Assembly (NCBI GenBank): GCA_949775045.1
Contig: OX459105.1
Location: 7,371,240 to 7,435,239, forward strand
DNA from: Metridium senile
Taxonomy: Eukaryota > Cnidaria > Anthozoa > Actiniaria > Metridiidae
DNA length: 64,000 nt
Direction of reading: 5' to 3'
In this document: positions 34,394 through 49,300 of the stretch, piece after piece
How the letters are laid out: each line of letters starts with the position of its first letter
Position numbering within the stretch: position 1 is the first letter of the stretch
Position numbers and translations under genes: made by a program
Notes under the pieces: model-generated
What the model saw: only the letters and a program-made list of their open reading frames with translations
Told to the model about the DNA's origin: nothing
The model's database searches: none

Positions 34394-37300
34394 ATGCCTG
34401 TCCAAGAAGAAGGAGGGACTACCACAGACACTACGGATGATGAAGGTTTAGTCTTAGCATTGATTTACTCATACTTTCTAGTCGTTGTTGTGCTTATTCA
34501 CCTCAAATGCAATATGAAGGCTTCGCTTCTGCTTCAGTAAACATTTTAACCAACCTAATTTAAGCTCATACGTAAAGCACTTTTAAGTATAATAAGTATA
34601 ATCAATTATAAATGACTTTATTTAAAACATTTTATGAAACAACATAACACAACTAATGTGAATAACGTTTTGTTTCCGCATAGTCTAGGGCACTATAATA
34701 ACATAAGCAATAAACTGAACTAACAACTAAAACTACCTCGCGATCGCAATTATAAATTTAAATGTTGCTCTGCTGAAGCCCTGTTTCAACGGGCCCAACA
34801 TGGGATTCAGGACATCCAAAACATGACAGGAGATACGTGCTATATGTTTCTTTGTATTGTTCTCAACTAAGGCTATATTTCGTGTGCTTTTTCTGTATTA
34901 TATTTTTTTATCTTGACATAATTGATCTATTTTGTGTTCTTTTCATTTCTTTTCTTTTCTTTTTGAAACGTAAACACAAAGAAACACAAAATGCACACGC
35001 GTCATCCAATATTGCCAATGGATATCTATCGAACTGATTTCAAACGTATCCAAAATGCATGTTGCGAACGTATAGTATGTCGAACATGAGACAATAGACA
35101 TGTATACACCTAATTCAAAAAGGTTTATATTGAGATTGGTGATTGGCGATTGCACGACCAAAGGGAGCTATGGGTAATACGAATTCCCTCTTATTCGTTT
35201 CTAGCTAAATTACCCAAACAATGCCTCCACCGTTCAGCGAAACCTTCGAGACACCCATCTGAGGTCATCGCTGAACGGTGTTTTGGTAATTTAGAATGGA
35301 ATAAGAAGAAATTGGTATTACCTACAGTCCCTTTCGGTCGTGCAATCGCCAATCGCCGTTCGCCCCGTCAACCTTTTTTGAATTAGGTGTATATGTAACA
35401 CAATATATGATATGTAGATGTGTTTAACAATAGAAATGTTATATGCCGTATGAGTTTGGATGAAGTTTGACCCGGATCAAGCTGTTGCTACGAGCAGAGA
35501 TCAGAGACAAATATATACTCAATGGCTGAATGAGCAAGAATGCAATCAACGAGCTAAAATTAAACTAAGATTAATTACTGGGCTACCTGTGGTAGCACAG
35601 TTATGAATAAAATAGTTTTTTTTTTCCGTCGTCGTCGTTTTCGACCAGACAAAATGGACTATAGGACAATAGGACTCACTATAGCCTCGACACAATGACA
35701 ACGCTAATATGGAACATGACGAACATGCATGACCTCATCAGACATTCCTTCCTTCTTTGACGGTGATTGACGTTGTCATTAGTTTGACAGGCGAAGATCA
35801 CGTGAAGATCATGTGCTTCGACAATTATGGAAATGGCGAATAAATAGTGTGTTTCCTTCAAGTTTAACTTGTTCCCGCTGAAAACGATCGCTATGTTCTT
35901 TGACCTGAGGTTTGCCAAGGTATTCGCTATCATTACGTTCTGTTCTACAGAGATGCTGCTCCAAGTAAATCACTTTACTTACTCCTATTAAAAGACGAGA
36001 AGAATGCAAACAATCGATCCGCCGTTAGCGAAGTCTTCTAGTACAAAACAGAAGATGTGCATGCAAAATTGCATTCGCTACGGCATATTATCAAGCACTT
36101 TAAACAGAAATCTGAAGTTTATATTGATTAATGTGCTATTTTTGTTCTTCACAATGTCAGAGAATGTGACTTTCTTCACGAAGCGAACTCAACATCGCGT
36201 CACAAGTCTCAAATCGGCCTGTCTGAAAGCCACTCTCAACAGCCCAAATTGACTCAAAAATCACACAAATTTCCTTAGTAACTATCTATCTTTCTTATTC
36301 TTACGTTTAATTTTCGAGAACAACTTCATAAAACTCTCTGAGACATAGAAAGAGTCGAAATCTCCATAGCGGCGCTTTGGTTGGAGGGGAGGGGAGGGGG
36401 GTGAAATGTCAACACTTTGTGACACAGGGATCCCGGAACATAGAAACAAATGTCGGGCAGGTTTCTAAACAAGCCCAAAAATCACACAAATTGCCTCATT
36501 AACTGCCAGTCTTATTTTTCTTTTTCTTATATATATTATTACTCTACCAGTCTTAAACCTCGAGCTCGCGACAACAACAAAAAGAGCTCAAATCGGCCTG
36601 TCTGAAAACTACTCCCAACAGCCCAAAACGCCTCAAATATAACCCAAATTCCTTCAGTTACTATCTACCTTTCTTTTTATGGCGTTTATTTTGCAAGAAC
36701 AACTTAATATTATTGTAAATAATATAAGGTAAATAGTGAATCAAGGACCAGCGGATCAACGGACCAACGGAACGACCATTGGGAAAAGGAGGAAGGACAA
36801 AAAAAAAAAAATAAATAAATAAAATACAAATACAAATACAAATAAAACAACAGCAACACATACGTATTAATTCGTTTGAAATGGTCTCAAGCAATTGAAA
36901 CTCAGACTTGTAGCTGAAAAAACTATCAGATCAATTAACCGGGAAATCTGAGTAATCCAGGTAGCCCAGTAAATCGCCGTCTAGTTAATGTAATATACAA
37001 ATTAGGTAATACCTAATAGCGGAGCTCCCAGTTTAATTTTTTCTTACAACATCAATATGTGCATGGAAATACCACTTATTAGATATTTTCTTGGGTATAA
37101 TATACGTGCTGATATTTTACGAGTTGCGTACGTTTAATCAGCAAGCAATGAGTAAAATGCCAGCCCGTAATACCCAAGAAAATATCTAATAAGGGATTTA
37201 TTATACAACTTACTGTTTATTGTAATTTATATAGCATTTTTCATCGAAAAATATAACCTTTCGGAGATTCAGCGCGCGGAGAGAGAATCAAAACAAAGCC

Positions 37301-40300
37301 CTTGAAAAGCCAGTAAAATGTAAGATATTTCTCTCTCTCTTTTTGATTGACATAATGTCAAAAACCCAATTCATGAATGGAAATTGATTTAATGTAAGTA
37401 AAAAAATTGTAATAAATTCCCCTGCTTTTTCTTAGGTTGGTTATCGTTTTCATTCTATGCACTTTTTCATCTTTTTCTCAAATTTTCAACTGTCACTTCA
37501 GTCAATAGTGTTGTTCAGACAAAAAAGTGTTCAGAAATGTTTTTGATGGAAAATACGATTCCCAAACGATAGTGTGAATAGCCTTATTATTATCCCTTTT
37601 ATTTTTAAGCCATTAAGCTTATTTTGCTTTTGATAACGCCTTGAAAAAGTGCTTTGGCTGAACAGTCGTTTTACGGCCGCTTTTTACCTTCTTTTATTTT
37701 CCAAAGTTAGTTAGGATTCCGGATAGAAAAGGTTAAACCTTTTCATTGTATTAGATTTATTAAAAAGTAGTCATGGCAAATCATAAAACAAAACAAAAAG
37801 TTATTTTGAAATGGAATTAAACGCCTCAAGAATTATAAGTTCTACAAGATCGATTTGAAAAGACAAGGATTTTAAAACAAGGTATTTTATTATGAAAAAC
37901 TTTGTGTAAAACATCATTTTGTTCTGTAAAAAAAACTTTAACGACTTTGAAGTAAAAACTACTAAAAAAGCTCGTTTAGTAAGCATAAAATAGTTAATAT
38001 TGCTAAATAAACAGAAGTTATTCAACCAATTTTAAATTATGTTTGTATTTCAATTCATCTTTGATGTTTTCCGTTTATGAGGTAAAACTAGGCTGCAAAA
38101 CAGTCCCTACGTACTTTTACACGAAAACTACGACGAAACGAGTTGAAGATTGAACTAATTTTTGAGTTTTGTCTCTCAAAAACTTGAAACAAATGATAAT
38201 CTTGAACCATGGATAATAAAAACACTTGAACTTACTTTATCGGTGATTATTTTCTTGAGGTTTTCTTTCTTCAATGACATTGATCATATTTTGACGAATA
38301 GATGTAAGCTTATGTACTTGAATTTTGATGGATTAAACATTGTTCATAGTTCAACTGCCAAGCTTGAAAATCCTTCAATAAACTGTGCCGAGGGAAGCAA
38401 TTTGAAGACAGTTTTCATAACAAACAAGGTCGCTTCTTTATCAATTTGTTTTGAATTGCTGTAGTCTTTTAATATTCTTCTACGAAGGTATCTACAAATA
38501 CGTTTTCTTGATCTTTTGGAATCAGTATTTTGCTTTTCTTTAGTATAATTTCTTCGTTTTTGTGTCCTTCAAGTTTATGTTCTTCTTCGGTCACAACTCT
38601 CTTTATGTTCTTCGAAGTTCATCGATCTTTCTCCGTTGTTATTTTGAATTAATGAAAGCTCTGCTAATAGCAAGTAGTATTTTGTTGTTGTTTGTTTGCC
38701 TTTTTTTCGACAAAAGAAAACTTTGCTTTGTTGGACTAGTGCTATTTGGCGCGCGCGTCACTTTCGTTCCCGCCGAAATGTAACAGCCAATTAGCATCGC
38801 GATGGGCGCGGACGTCGGACGTCGGACGTACGCTTGGGATACCTGTGTAAAAACCATCGAAAATTGACTCGATGCATTACCATTTTTTCTTAAGTATGGT
38901 GCTCCGCTCGCGCGGGCCTTCGGCCCGCGCGGGAGCTCCGCTATAAATTTCAGACCCCATGGACTGTGTAAAGAAACAAATAAACTTAAAGATCCATAGT
39001 TTGAAGGTGTTATGGTCATTCTGAAAGCTATAAACGGAGCTAAAAGTAAAGTTGTTTTGCTATCACCCAGTATACCACTGATCGTTATATGATAAAAAGT
39101 AAATTACCGCTTGGAAATACGGAATTCATCCTCTCATGCTGAGGAATATCAAACTCGTTCTATGTGCTCACTTGTGCGATGATTTCTCAGGACCCGTAGA
39201 TAAATTACGTATCTCCGCGCGTCCATGTGATGTCCTATTTATATCTTCCTCCAACGCGGTCATTATAAACCTTTCTGCAATTGCTGTCGCAAAATCGCGT
39301 TGGGTTTATCGAATCACATAATAAATCGTTTGGAGAGGTTGATTATCTGTGTATACAATTCAACAATGCCAGAAAAATCGAATTGACATGCGTACTTGGT
39401 TTCGGGTTGGTTGAAACTAACTCACAATTGTTTACTCACCATCACTTTGGACTAACACTGTGCCAAGGCTTATAACTGGGCTGGATCAATAATAACTCTC
39501 GTCTTGAAATATGCAATGGCCTCTACTTGGCTAAGCTGTTTTTAGGTCTTAAAAAACAGTCCTCTGTTTCTCTCCAAACACAAATTAGTACCTTTCTTCG
39601 TGACTTTACGCAGTGGCTCCATTTCTGTCGCGTAGTCTCGCGGTTTAACGTGCGTAATAATAATTTATAGTATAAATAGTATCCCAATGCTCTTTACAAA
39701 TTATGATCATACTGATAAAAAAATAAATATCATTAATTACAGAAAAATAGATTTTAACGGAAAAATAGATTTTAAGACGTTGTTCATAAACATTGTTCAA
39801 ATAAATAAGTTTTTAGCTTCTTTTTAAAAACGTCTCTAGCGCGACTTCGTTCCATAGTCTAGGCCGTACACATACACTAAAAGCTCTCCCACCTTAGTTG
39901 TAGTGGAATAGGCCAATAAAGCTCCTCACCTCCGACACATTCCGTCTCTCTTGTAATTAAACTGCTTCCAATTTATCTTAATTCAGTCTAGCCAATTCTC
40001 TCTTTGATAATGTTAACCCGATGAATCTAACTGCGATATGTATAGTTGACACTTTCCATTCAATGGCAGTGTTTTCACGACTTGTTTGAAGAGCCGCGGT
40101 CGTGCTCCTAGCAAGAACAATGATATCATCTAAGATGTTTGCTGTGCTATCACAATTGTGCAGTGTTTGTTGCTATCTAATGGTACCCGATTTAAGATCA
40201 AGTTATATATATTAGCTGCACTTCATCCACATGTGTATGGGATGTCTCTATCTAACAACAATGTCATGTCAGCACACAAGATAATCTCTTCATTAACGAT

Positions 40301-43300
40301 CGGGACGACAACAACTGAGCTTACCAGTTAGAGTAGTTAGACTATTAGGCAACCGTGCATGGTGCTTGCTGAACCATATGTTTAATACTTGGATCAATAT
40401 GAAGCTTTATGGCTGGCAGTCCTTAATAAGCATATCCGCAACTGAAAGCAGCTCCTTGTACTCATCCATGATGGAGGCACACTTACTGACACTCATCACG
40501 TTAGTTCCGACCCTAAGCACTCCAATTTCACTGCCGCCTCTCTTTCCAGTAATATAGCTTCCTTGTGTAATCAATCACAACTCTGCTTGTGTTTCTCAAT
40601 ATTATAGGAGAGAACTGAACAGTTAAAAAGATAGTGAGAGAACGTTTTGTGTTTCTTTTGACAGATATTATTCCTCCACGTAAAAGAAGGAAACCACCTT
40701 ACAATGTGAAAGTCAGTGGTGGAAATGGCACCATTGCTATTGGTGATAGGGCGAGAGTTATAGTAAATCAGGATCACAGAAACAACTTGAATGGTAAGCA
40801 TATCTTGGACTTGAGTTGGGTAAATATGTCTTTATTTTACGCCGAGATAATAAATATCATGTAGTATGTTATTATACAATAAAAGCGGCCCATCTGTATG
40901 CGATATACAACAGCGAGTCGAAAACAAGCCGTTGTATATCGCATACAGATCGGGCACTAATGAACATCCACTTACTTATGAAAGTCCCAAATAAAATCTG
41001 GCCAAGAAAATTCAAGTTGAAACTTATGCAAATCAGGACGAGATTTATATGAGATGTACAGAACTCGTCACGGACGTGATTTCTTTGATAAAATTCTCAT
41101 TAATTATTCATGCATTCTATAATTATTATTGTAAGCATATATGTTGCATTGTTTTCTAGTAACTAAAGTCTTGGCCAATTTCGATACGTTTCTACAAGAC
41201 ATTGCAGCTTTTCGGGGTACAGAGAAAGACCGAATGGAGTGTTTTGTCCTTACAAAGTTTCTACCATCTATTGAAGACCATGCCATGGAAAATGGAAGTA
41301 ACAGCAATGACACTCTAGAGATGCTAGCACGACTTGGATCGCCATCTCTAAAATGTCCCCGAATCGCTAAACATTCTCTAAAGCTATTAGATAAATTGGT
41401 TGTAATAGATATTGGAAAGTGTGTCACAAATGCACATATTGTAGCGACTGAGAAGATCCTTCGAAAGCCAATTGTAGATGGAAGCTTCAGGGAAGAATTA
41501 GTGTATGACCAAAGGCGTCGTATAGAAGTCTATTGCAATGTTCTTGTAGCAATGTTGATAGGGAGAGCTTGCGAGCATCTTGCATATCCATATCAAAATA
41601 GTGATATGGAGGAAATTTTAGCGTGTATCTCAGAAACTGAAAAATTTCTTCGGCATTGGCCTCTCCCAAAAAAAGATCGCAAACGCTTTTCCTTGGAAAT
41701 GACCATAGCCCTTCTGGTGCGTCTGCTTGCCAAAAAAGGAATGCTTAAACGCTTGAGGATGTTATTGGATAGATGTAATGGTATGCTAGATGGCTTTGAC
41801 GAAGACGAAGTTGACTCATTTGTTCAATTGATTGACCGCGACGAGAACGGCGCCGTGGAACTTTTTATCATCATCAAGATGCTTTATTCAAAGGTAATGT
41901 GCCTCAACATAATGTTACATGTATTACCCTAGCTAAAGAAGCTCGACAAACTTTATCTCTATATGTACGTACTTCGTGGTGAGCAAGATGCGAAGCAGCA
42001 AGATTTTGCCAGAGCCTCTGGTAGGAAGGGCTTGGTTGATTGATCACGCTGCACCAATAAAATTACAGATTGTGCAAAATTGTCGGTAATGTAAAAGTTC
42101 TGGCAGAAATATTCTTCCAGAAATTGGAACGCTTGTGCTTTGAACGAAGTCTCTGTTCGCTTATACTGCTGTTTTATTTATCATTTCAATTCTTCATAGG
42201 TCACTTTGGTTAGGTTGGCCTTTTTATTTGATTTCTAATTTTTAGTTTACATGCATCAAAGCTGTTTGTTTTGCTACAAAACAAAATTTGTTATCGAGAA
42301 CAGCCTCTCTTCCCTAAATGCCAAAAGCATCATAGGGATCTGTTGTGTGATTGTTTAGTGATAATTGGACCACTTTTTTTTTGGTCGACAGCTTAATTTA
42401 GCATGGAAATGAGACTCATACCGTTTCCATAGGCTCCAACTACGCCTCGCTGCTTCACGGCTAAAACACGCAGTTACATTTAGAGAGAAAGTTTGTCGTT
42501 CCTAGATCTGGTGACCAGGGGAATCATCATGCCAGTTAATTTTTCCAAAAAAGCAACATTAATATTTGTTGTACATTTTTTCTTTAAAGATAAACTATCA
42601 CTCAGCGGCGTACATGTTGTTTAAAAGTATTGTATCTAAACGTGGCTTGTTCTTGCCATCCTGGAATTCAAAACGAGAAAGAATTGACTGGCACTTGGCA
42701 TTATTTATTTGTCAGATACTTGTTGATGTGACATTAAATCACAATAATAAAGGTAAAACACACAGCACATACATCGCTATATAATCGCCACTCCTTGCAA
42801 TGATGTTTAGTTTTCGGACTTAATTGTTTGTTCATCCTAAGCGCTTCTATTATTTCAATGTGTAAAGACGAGCTTAAGACCTTCAGGCGTCATCGTTGGC
42901 TTCTCCGGATAGCTTTATCGGTAGAGCGGTCCAGCTTGTTCTTATTGGACATACATATCTACTCAACAATTATCAAACGAAATCGAGTCGTACATGAGCC
43001 GTTGTTTCATCATATCTATATCCACTAGATTGTGGAAAATTTAAAATTTTGATCAATTTTAAGTTTAAAAAATGAAATAAAATGAACTGATGGCAAGAAA
43101 ACCGATGAAGGTAATAAAAAGTAGCTTTTTCTATAAGGATATTTTATAGTGTTTCTTGAAATGACATTTTGTTATCATTTATTATTTAGTTTCGTAGTTT
43201 CGTATTTTCATTTTCAGTGCCAGGGTTGTCACGGGGGTTGTGAAATCAGGGATCACATGCCTGCATGGGATCGGGGATCACATAGTCCGAATTAGCTGGA

Positions 43301-46300
43301 ACCTGGGATTTAAAAAACATTTTTTGTGGGGTCAGGGACCAAAATATCGTACCTTTGGGATCAGAGACCAAACGTTTTTGTTAAAAAACACGATCAACGA
43401 TGAGAAAACGACCCTGCAATGTTAAAAACTACATTACGTCAACTGCCATTTTGTTTTCTTCCCCACTCACGGTATATGAGCTAATAGCCTGTTAGAGGAA
43501 CCAATCAGAACGTGCGTTTGCTCATATCCAGTGGATGTGGATACAATAATTGCTATTATTGTTTTAACATGATATAGATTAATAAATACTTCAATTATTT
43601 CAATTCTATGTGAAACTTGATCTTTATTATTGATTTCTATTTTTACTTTAGCGAGAAGAGTCGACGCTGCGCAATATCTAGCAAGTATTCGTCACACAAA
43701 GGCTTACAGAAAATCGCTTGTGATCTGTGGCAATACAGAGAAATACATCATGAAAGCAGCCTTCGCCTATGATGTCGAATCCCGTCGAATTCTCCTTGAA
43801 AAACGTTTTCAGAATGATGTGCAAGAAATGTTGCCAGTAGAGCTGCTCCGCAAACGACTTTGCACTGCTAACCAAACAGGCTACATGGAAATAAGCGATA
43901 CTCTCTGTGAGGATGAAAATCACGTGATAATGCGAGGGAGATACAACGAGAAACCTATTGTAGTTAAGGCTATTTCTGTTACACCTGTATCAAGATTGTT
44001 TACTGTAGAAGATCAAGAAACAACACCAGAAGAAAAAAGGTTGGAAAACGAAATCGCTATCAGTCGACACCTCAATAGTGAAACCAATGAGCATGTACCT
44101 GAATGCTATGCCGATGACGTAATCAATTTGCCGTATCATATGGTAATGGAACACGCTCAAAATGGTGACTTACATAGTTATCTTATGAATCGTCGTGAGC
44201 GAAATCCTCCTTCTTACAGAGAGATCCTTAAAATTTGTTACGCAAGTGCCAATTCAATGGAATATGTACACAAGAAAAAGGTCGTCCACAATCAACTTAA
44301 TGCAGAACATCTTTTAGTTGGGAAAACACCTGAATGCATTAAAATTACTGGCTTTGGTCGAGCGAAACATGTTTCAAATGATAAAGAATTCGTCGATGGT
44401 TACAGTGGACAGTGCCTGGATGATGATGATCAATCATTAAGGTGGACGGCTCCTGAAGGCCTCATGGATCAGCCATTCTTCTCATTTAAATCTGATATTT
44501 GGGCATTTGGTGTACTCATGTATGTAGTCATTACATGTGGGGATGTGCCATATGCTGACAAAGACCTTCCGAAAGTTCGCCAAGATGTAAGTCAGCATTT
44601 GTTCTTTTGTTCACCAATTTAACAAAAAAGCAATATCCCGCTCTTTTGTTATTTATTTCTCATGAGTTTGAGTTTGTGTTGTTTATTATACTATGTCCTA
44701 TTTATTAACTGGAAAAAAGAATTAATTATTAATTTTTGCAAATTCGATTTGTGAAAAATTCGAAAACGTGATTTGGAAATCAAGCATTGATAGTGTATAA
44801 AGCAATTAGATGTTCTCGATTTTTGCTGCAACATTTTCTGTCATTCAAATTTTATCTCTGATCTTCATCCTTCACTTGTCTGATAGCTTTCACAACTAAA
44901 ACACTAAACAACTTGCATCCAATCGATACGATTCTTCAATCATATTATCATAAGTTGATTTGTTGTTCTGTTTTGCAAAAGGTGTTAGCTGGACGATATC
45001 TTCCAAAAGAGAAGAACATGAAAGATGGATACTACAACCTTATGCAGCGGTGCTTTCTCAGAGACTTGTCTTTTTCAAAGATATGCATTGAGCTAAAAAC
45101 GCTCATCGAACAATGTGATGAAAAAGGTAAAATTATCGTTACGAATGACATTTTAGATTGTCTTTCCTTGCTGTTTATTTCTGTTTTTATTTTAATTTTA
45201 TTTATTTATTTATATTTCAAAGACGATCGTCCAATGAAAATTCCTGAAAGTAAACCTACTGCTGCTGAGCATGAAGATAACAAAGGTAAAATACTGGTAA
45301 CGAATGATAGTTTAGATTGTCATTCCTTGTGGCTTTCTTCTGTTTTCTTTAAAACAAAAACAAAAAATCGATTCTATTTAGTTTAAAAATCTATTCAATT
45401 TTATGTTATTTCATTTTATTGAAGACGATAGTCCAATGAAAATTCCTGAATGTAAGCCTACTCCTGCTGAGCATAAAAGTATCACGTATGGAGCCATGTG
45501 TAATAAACCTAGCGTAGACGGTGTTCCTGAAAAGGTGTGTATCGAGTAATCTTAAAAAAAAAACGATATAGGACATCATTTACATCAGTAGTGCTGGTTT
45601 GGGTTGCATTCGAACCATTTGACTTTAGTGGGGGAGTGAAATCATACCTGTGCGAGGAAACTAAATAATTCCAGGAGTAACTTCCTAAAACCTCCCCTCC
45701 CCCTTTCTTCTCCTATAAAATGTCAAATGGTTAGGGATGAAGTGCTCATAAAAAAAACATTTCACGTATCAAGTACAAATATTTGTTTTTCCTATTCGAT
45801 AGAGACTGCTCGAAATCCGAAACTTAACATTACAAGACACATCTTTGCATCATGTTAAGAAGCTGAAATCTTTGGACCATCCATATCTCGTTAAAGTAAC
45901 TGATTACACTAGAAAGAAAAATACCAGTAGTATCGTAAGTACCATAAACTAAAAAATGCATTCCAGATTGTGATATTGTGATAATGATAGACGGCAATGA
46001 TCCGCTCTAAATGATATAATGTAATTAATATTGCTGTACTTACCTGGTTTTCACTAGCAGCATATACAAGCTCTGTTCTCTTGCAGGTGCAATATAATAC
46101 TGCGCATGTTATTTTTGCTCCTTTTGTAATGTGTATGTTTTTTTTTTGTTTTACAGAACTATGAGGATTGTTGTGGCCAAAGGTTAAGCGACTACCTTGT
46201 CAATCACCGCCATACAGTAAATGATTTAACCCGGTTTTGTGCGCAGATTTGCTCGGCTGTTAATTATCTGCACTCAAGAAACATCGTTCATTGCAATCTT

Positions 46301-49300
46301 ACTCTGGACAATATCGTTTATATCAATGACAGACATGTAAGATATGACAATATTAATGAAATAATTCAGAAAGCAGAAACTATGTCTAAAAGCTTAAGAG
46401 TTGCCGTAAAGGGAAATGTTTGCAGTTTAAAAATTAATGAAAGAACGTTAACGTCCAGACATATTCAGCATGTTGTGCCCCCTATCCCTCTGCTCCACCA
46501 ACCCCCCCCCCCCCCCCCCCCCCACACACACATACTTTCTTTTCTTAGCCGAAACTGGCGCTTGTAGACCTTATTTTTTTCACGTTCGCCTGAAGATGTT
46601 CTTATAGTATTGGTGCTTATAATTAGCTTGTTGAAACTGAACTTAAGCAAAAAAATAAACAGCACAATATCTAACAGTATCAAAACGAATTGTTTTGTTT
46701 TGCTTTATTTCGTAGTTAGATCAACTTAGAAATTTAGGAAATTTAAGCTTATTTTTTGTTTTGCATGAAATTGTATTTGAAGGTGAAAGTATGTGGTCTC
46801 CAGTACACAAGAAGTCTTCAGCCTTGTCATGACGATGATTACATTCCACTATGTACTACCCAGAAAGTTGATACGCAAGAGCATCTTTATCGTTGGTATG
46901 TTAACTAAGAATTGATCGAATACTGGTTGTTGAAAACTGTGGGTGCCGTCTAGTAAGATGCCTATGCAAACAATTTTCGTTTTGCACACCTGCTTTAACC
47001 TTACGTACTGTTTATGGTTTACTGTTTGTGATATTCAGGCATGCGCAGGAGGTCATTCAAGACGGACTGTATTCCAAAGAAAGCGATATTTGGTCACTTG
47101 GTATGTTGATGTGGACAGTGTTTAACTCCCTCGAATCAGATGCTCAAGACAACGTACAAGACAACAAGCCGTTTCGACAGTACAGCGATAGGGAGGTATA
47201 TATACAGCTTTATCTTTAGGAAGAAAAATACTACGTTTCGGTTTCATACTTAAACCATCGGGTATAGATAAAATATGCTGTCCTTATATTTAGCGTATTT
47301 TACATCATTTCAACTGATTTAACATCACATTTTGTTTAGATTCTGGCCAAGTTAAAATTGGGCTCACGTCCACACCAGACAGCTGAGTGTCCTGATTGGC
47401 TGTATATTGCAATGACACAATGTTGGCTGCATCGTACAAGCGAGAGATCTTCTTCTTTATCGGTTTTAGAATGTTTGACTCACAGGTAAGAAAGAGAAAA
47501 CATACTTATTTGGGGCCAGTTCGCAAATTTTGGTTTTCGAATTTAAAGTCGCATTACAAAACAATCATAAAGGTCATAACTATATAATATTAACTTTCAA
47601 CTGCTCTCCATCCCGATTGTACGCGATAGAGGCAAATGTCCTGGTTTTAAATATCCTTGTAAAAGGGGACATCTTATTGCATGTTATTAGATATCTATAA
47701 AAACGTTTGCAATGTAAATTCTCCAAATATTTCGAAACATTGATAGTTTTGAAATTGTTATGGGATCAGAAGCTTATTGCTGTTCTTATTTGTCGATAAA
47801 ATATTTTTGATACTAGATGAATACCCAAGATTCAATTAGTATTTAAAATGAAGTAAAAACAAACAAACACAAATATCAAGACAAGCTTTGTTTCCCAAAA
47901 TAAATTATTAGGCCTTTCAAAAATCAAGGTTCAGGACTGGCCTGAGGTTCATCGTATATGATTTGTTTAGTGTTTAGTGTTGAAACCTCCCCACAGAGCT
48001 TCAAAATACCTGTAACCATCGTTACAAACTAACGCTTGGCACACTTGATAGAATTTTTTCCCGGTTGCAATTTGGAATAAAACTTAACATATTCGCCAAT
48101 TGATGGATAAAGAATAAGGACAGCACATACCATTCGATAAGGAGTCTGAAAGCATCACATGATTTCCGTATACAATTTGAACCAGTTTAATTTAATCATT
48201 ATTGAAACCGATAAATAATAACTTATTTTAGAATCAGACGATAGCAATAGCCACCAATAATTGGATCAAACGGTGGATATGATGCGTCTCGGTGACCACT
48301 GAGCTCAGTGACCTGGGTAACATACTTCTTTTCATTACTAACCTTTATTTTAATATATTTCTTTAAATGATTTTGTGTGCTTGTAGAACCCCATGGGAAT
48401 CATACATTCTTCAAAACTGGCTTATAAAGCACTCAGAAGATATAGCTGAAAACTGGCCTAACTTAGACATCGTCCAAAGATGCGCTGTCGAATTTGTTTC
48501 ACCGTCAAGAAAAGACGTCATTGAATCAGTTACTGAGGAATTTGCAGATGAGCACAGTTACGTGTACGCACAACCACAATGGAGTCTCAAGAAAAAGCTA
48601 AAGATCATTGGAAATACCATTGGAAGAAAAATTAAGTCAGCTGTTGGAATGTCATCTCAAAAATCACGGAACAACGACATCTATCAAGAAACACGAAACG
48701 ACTCGAACGAGGACTTTTACGACATGGACGAGGAAAAGGTGTACAATGACATTGACCCGTACGACAACATTGACGAGGAACCGAACGAAGAAATTTATGA
48801 ATGCATCTACAATGATCCCACAAAATTGAAAGAAGAAAACGAAGTAGAAGAAAACGAAGAAGTTGAAAAAAGAGAGAAAGAAGAAGAAGAAACAGAAGAA
48901 GAAGAAAAAGAAGAAGAAGAAAAAGAAGAAGAAGAAAAAGAAAAAGAAGAAAAAGAAAAAGAAGAAGAAGAAAAAGAAAAAGAAGAAGAAGAAGAAGAAG
49001 AAGAAGAAGAAGAACAACAACAACAACAACAACAACAAAAAGGCGAGGACCCGTACGGCGATCTCGATGAATACATCCACAATGATGACACAAAAGTAAA
49101 AGAAGGAAAGGAAGAAGAACAAGGAAAAGAAGAACAAGCAGAAGAAGAAGAAGAGAAAGAAGGCCAAAAATATCAATCAATGTTTTCCTTTCCAGAGGAT
49201 GAGGATTGCCATGATGGTTATTTACCATTTTACCAAACACCGCCATCATTAGTACCAGTCGATACTCAAGACATGGAATACAGCGATGTAAATGTTTTTT

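Noticed and set aside
43630..45386. Active tyrosine kinase
   Set aside because: HRD is replaced by HNQ and DFG by GFG in the first domain, and the second is also degenerate, so catalysis is unlikely.
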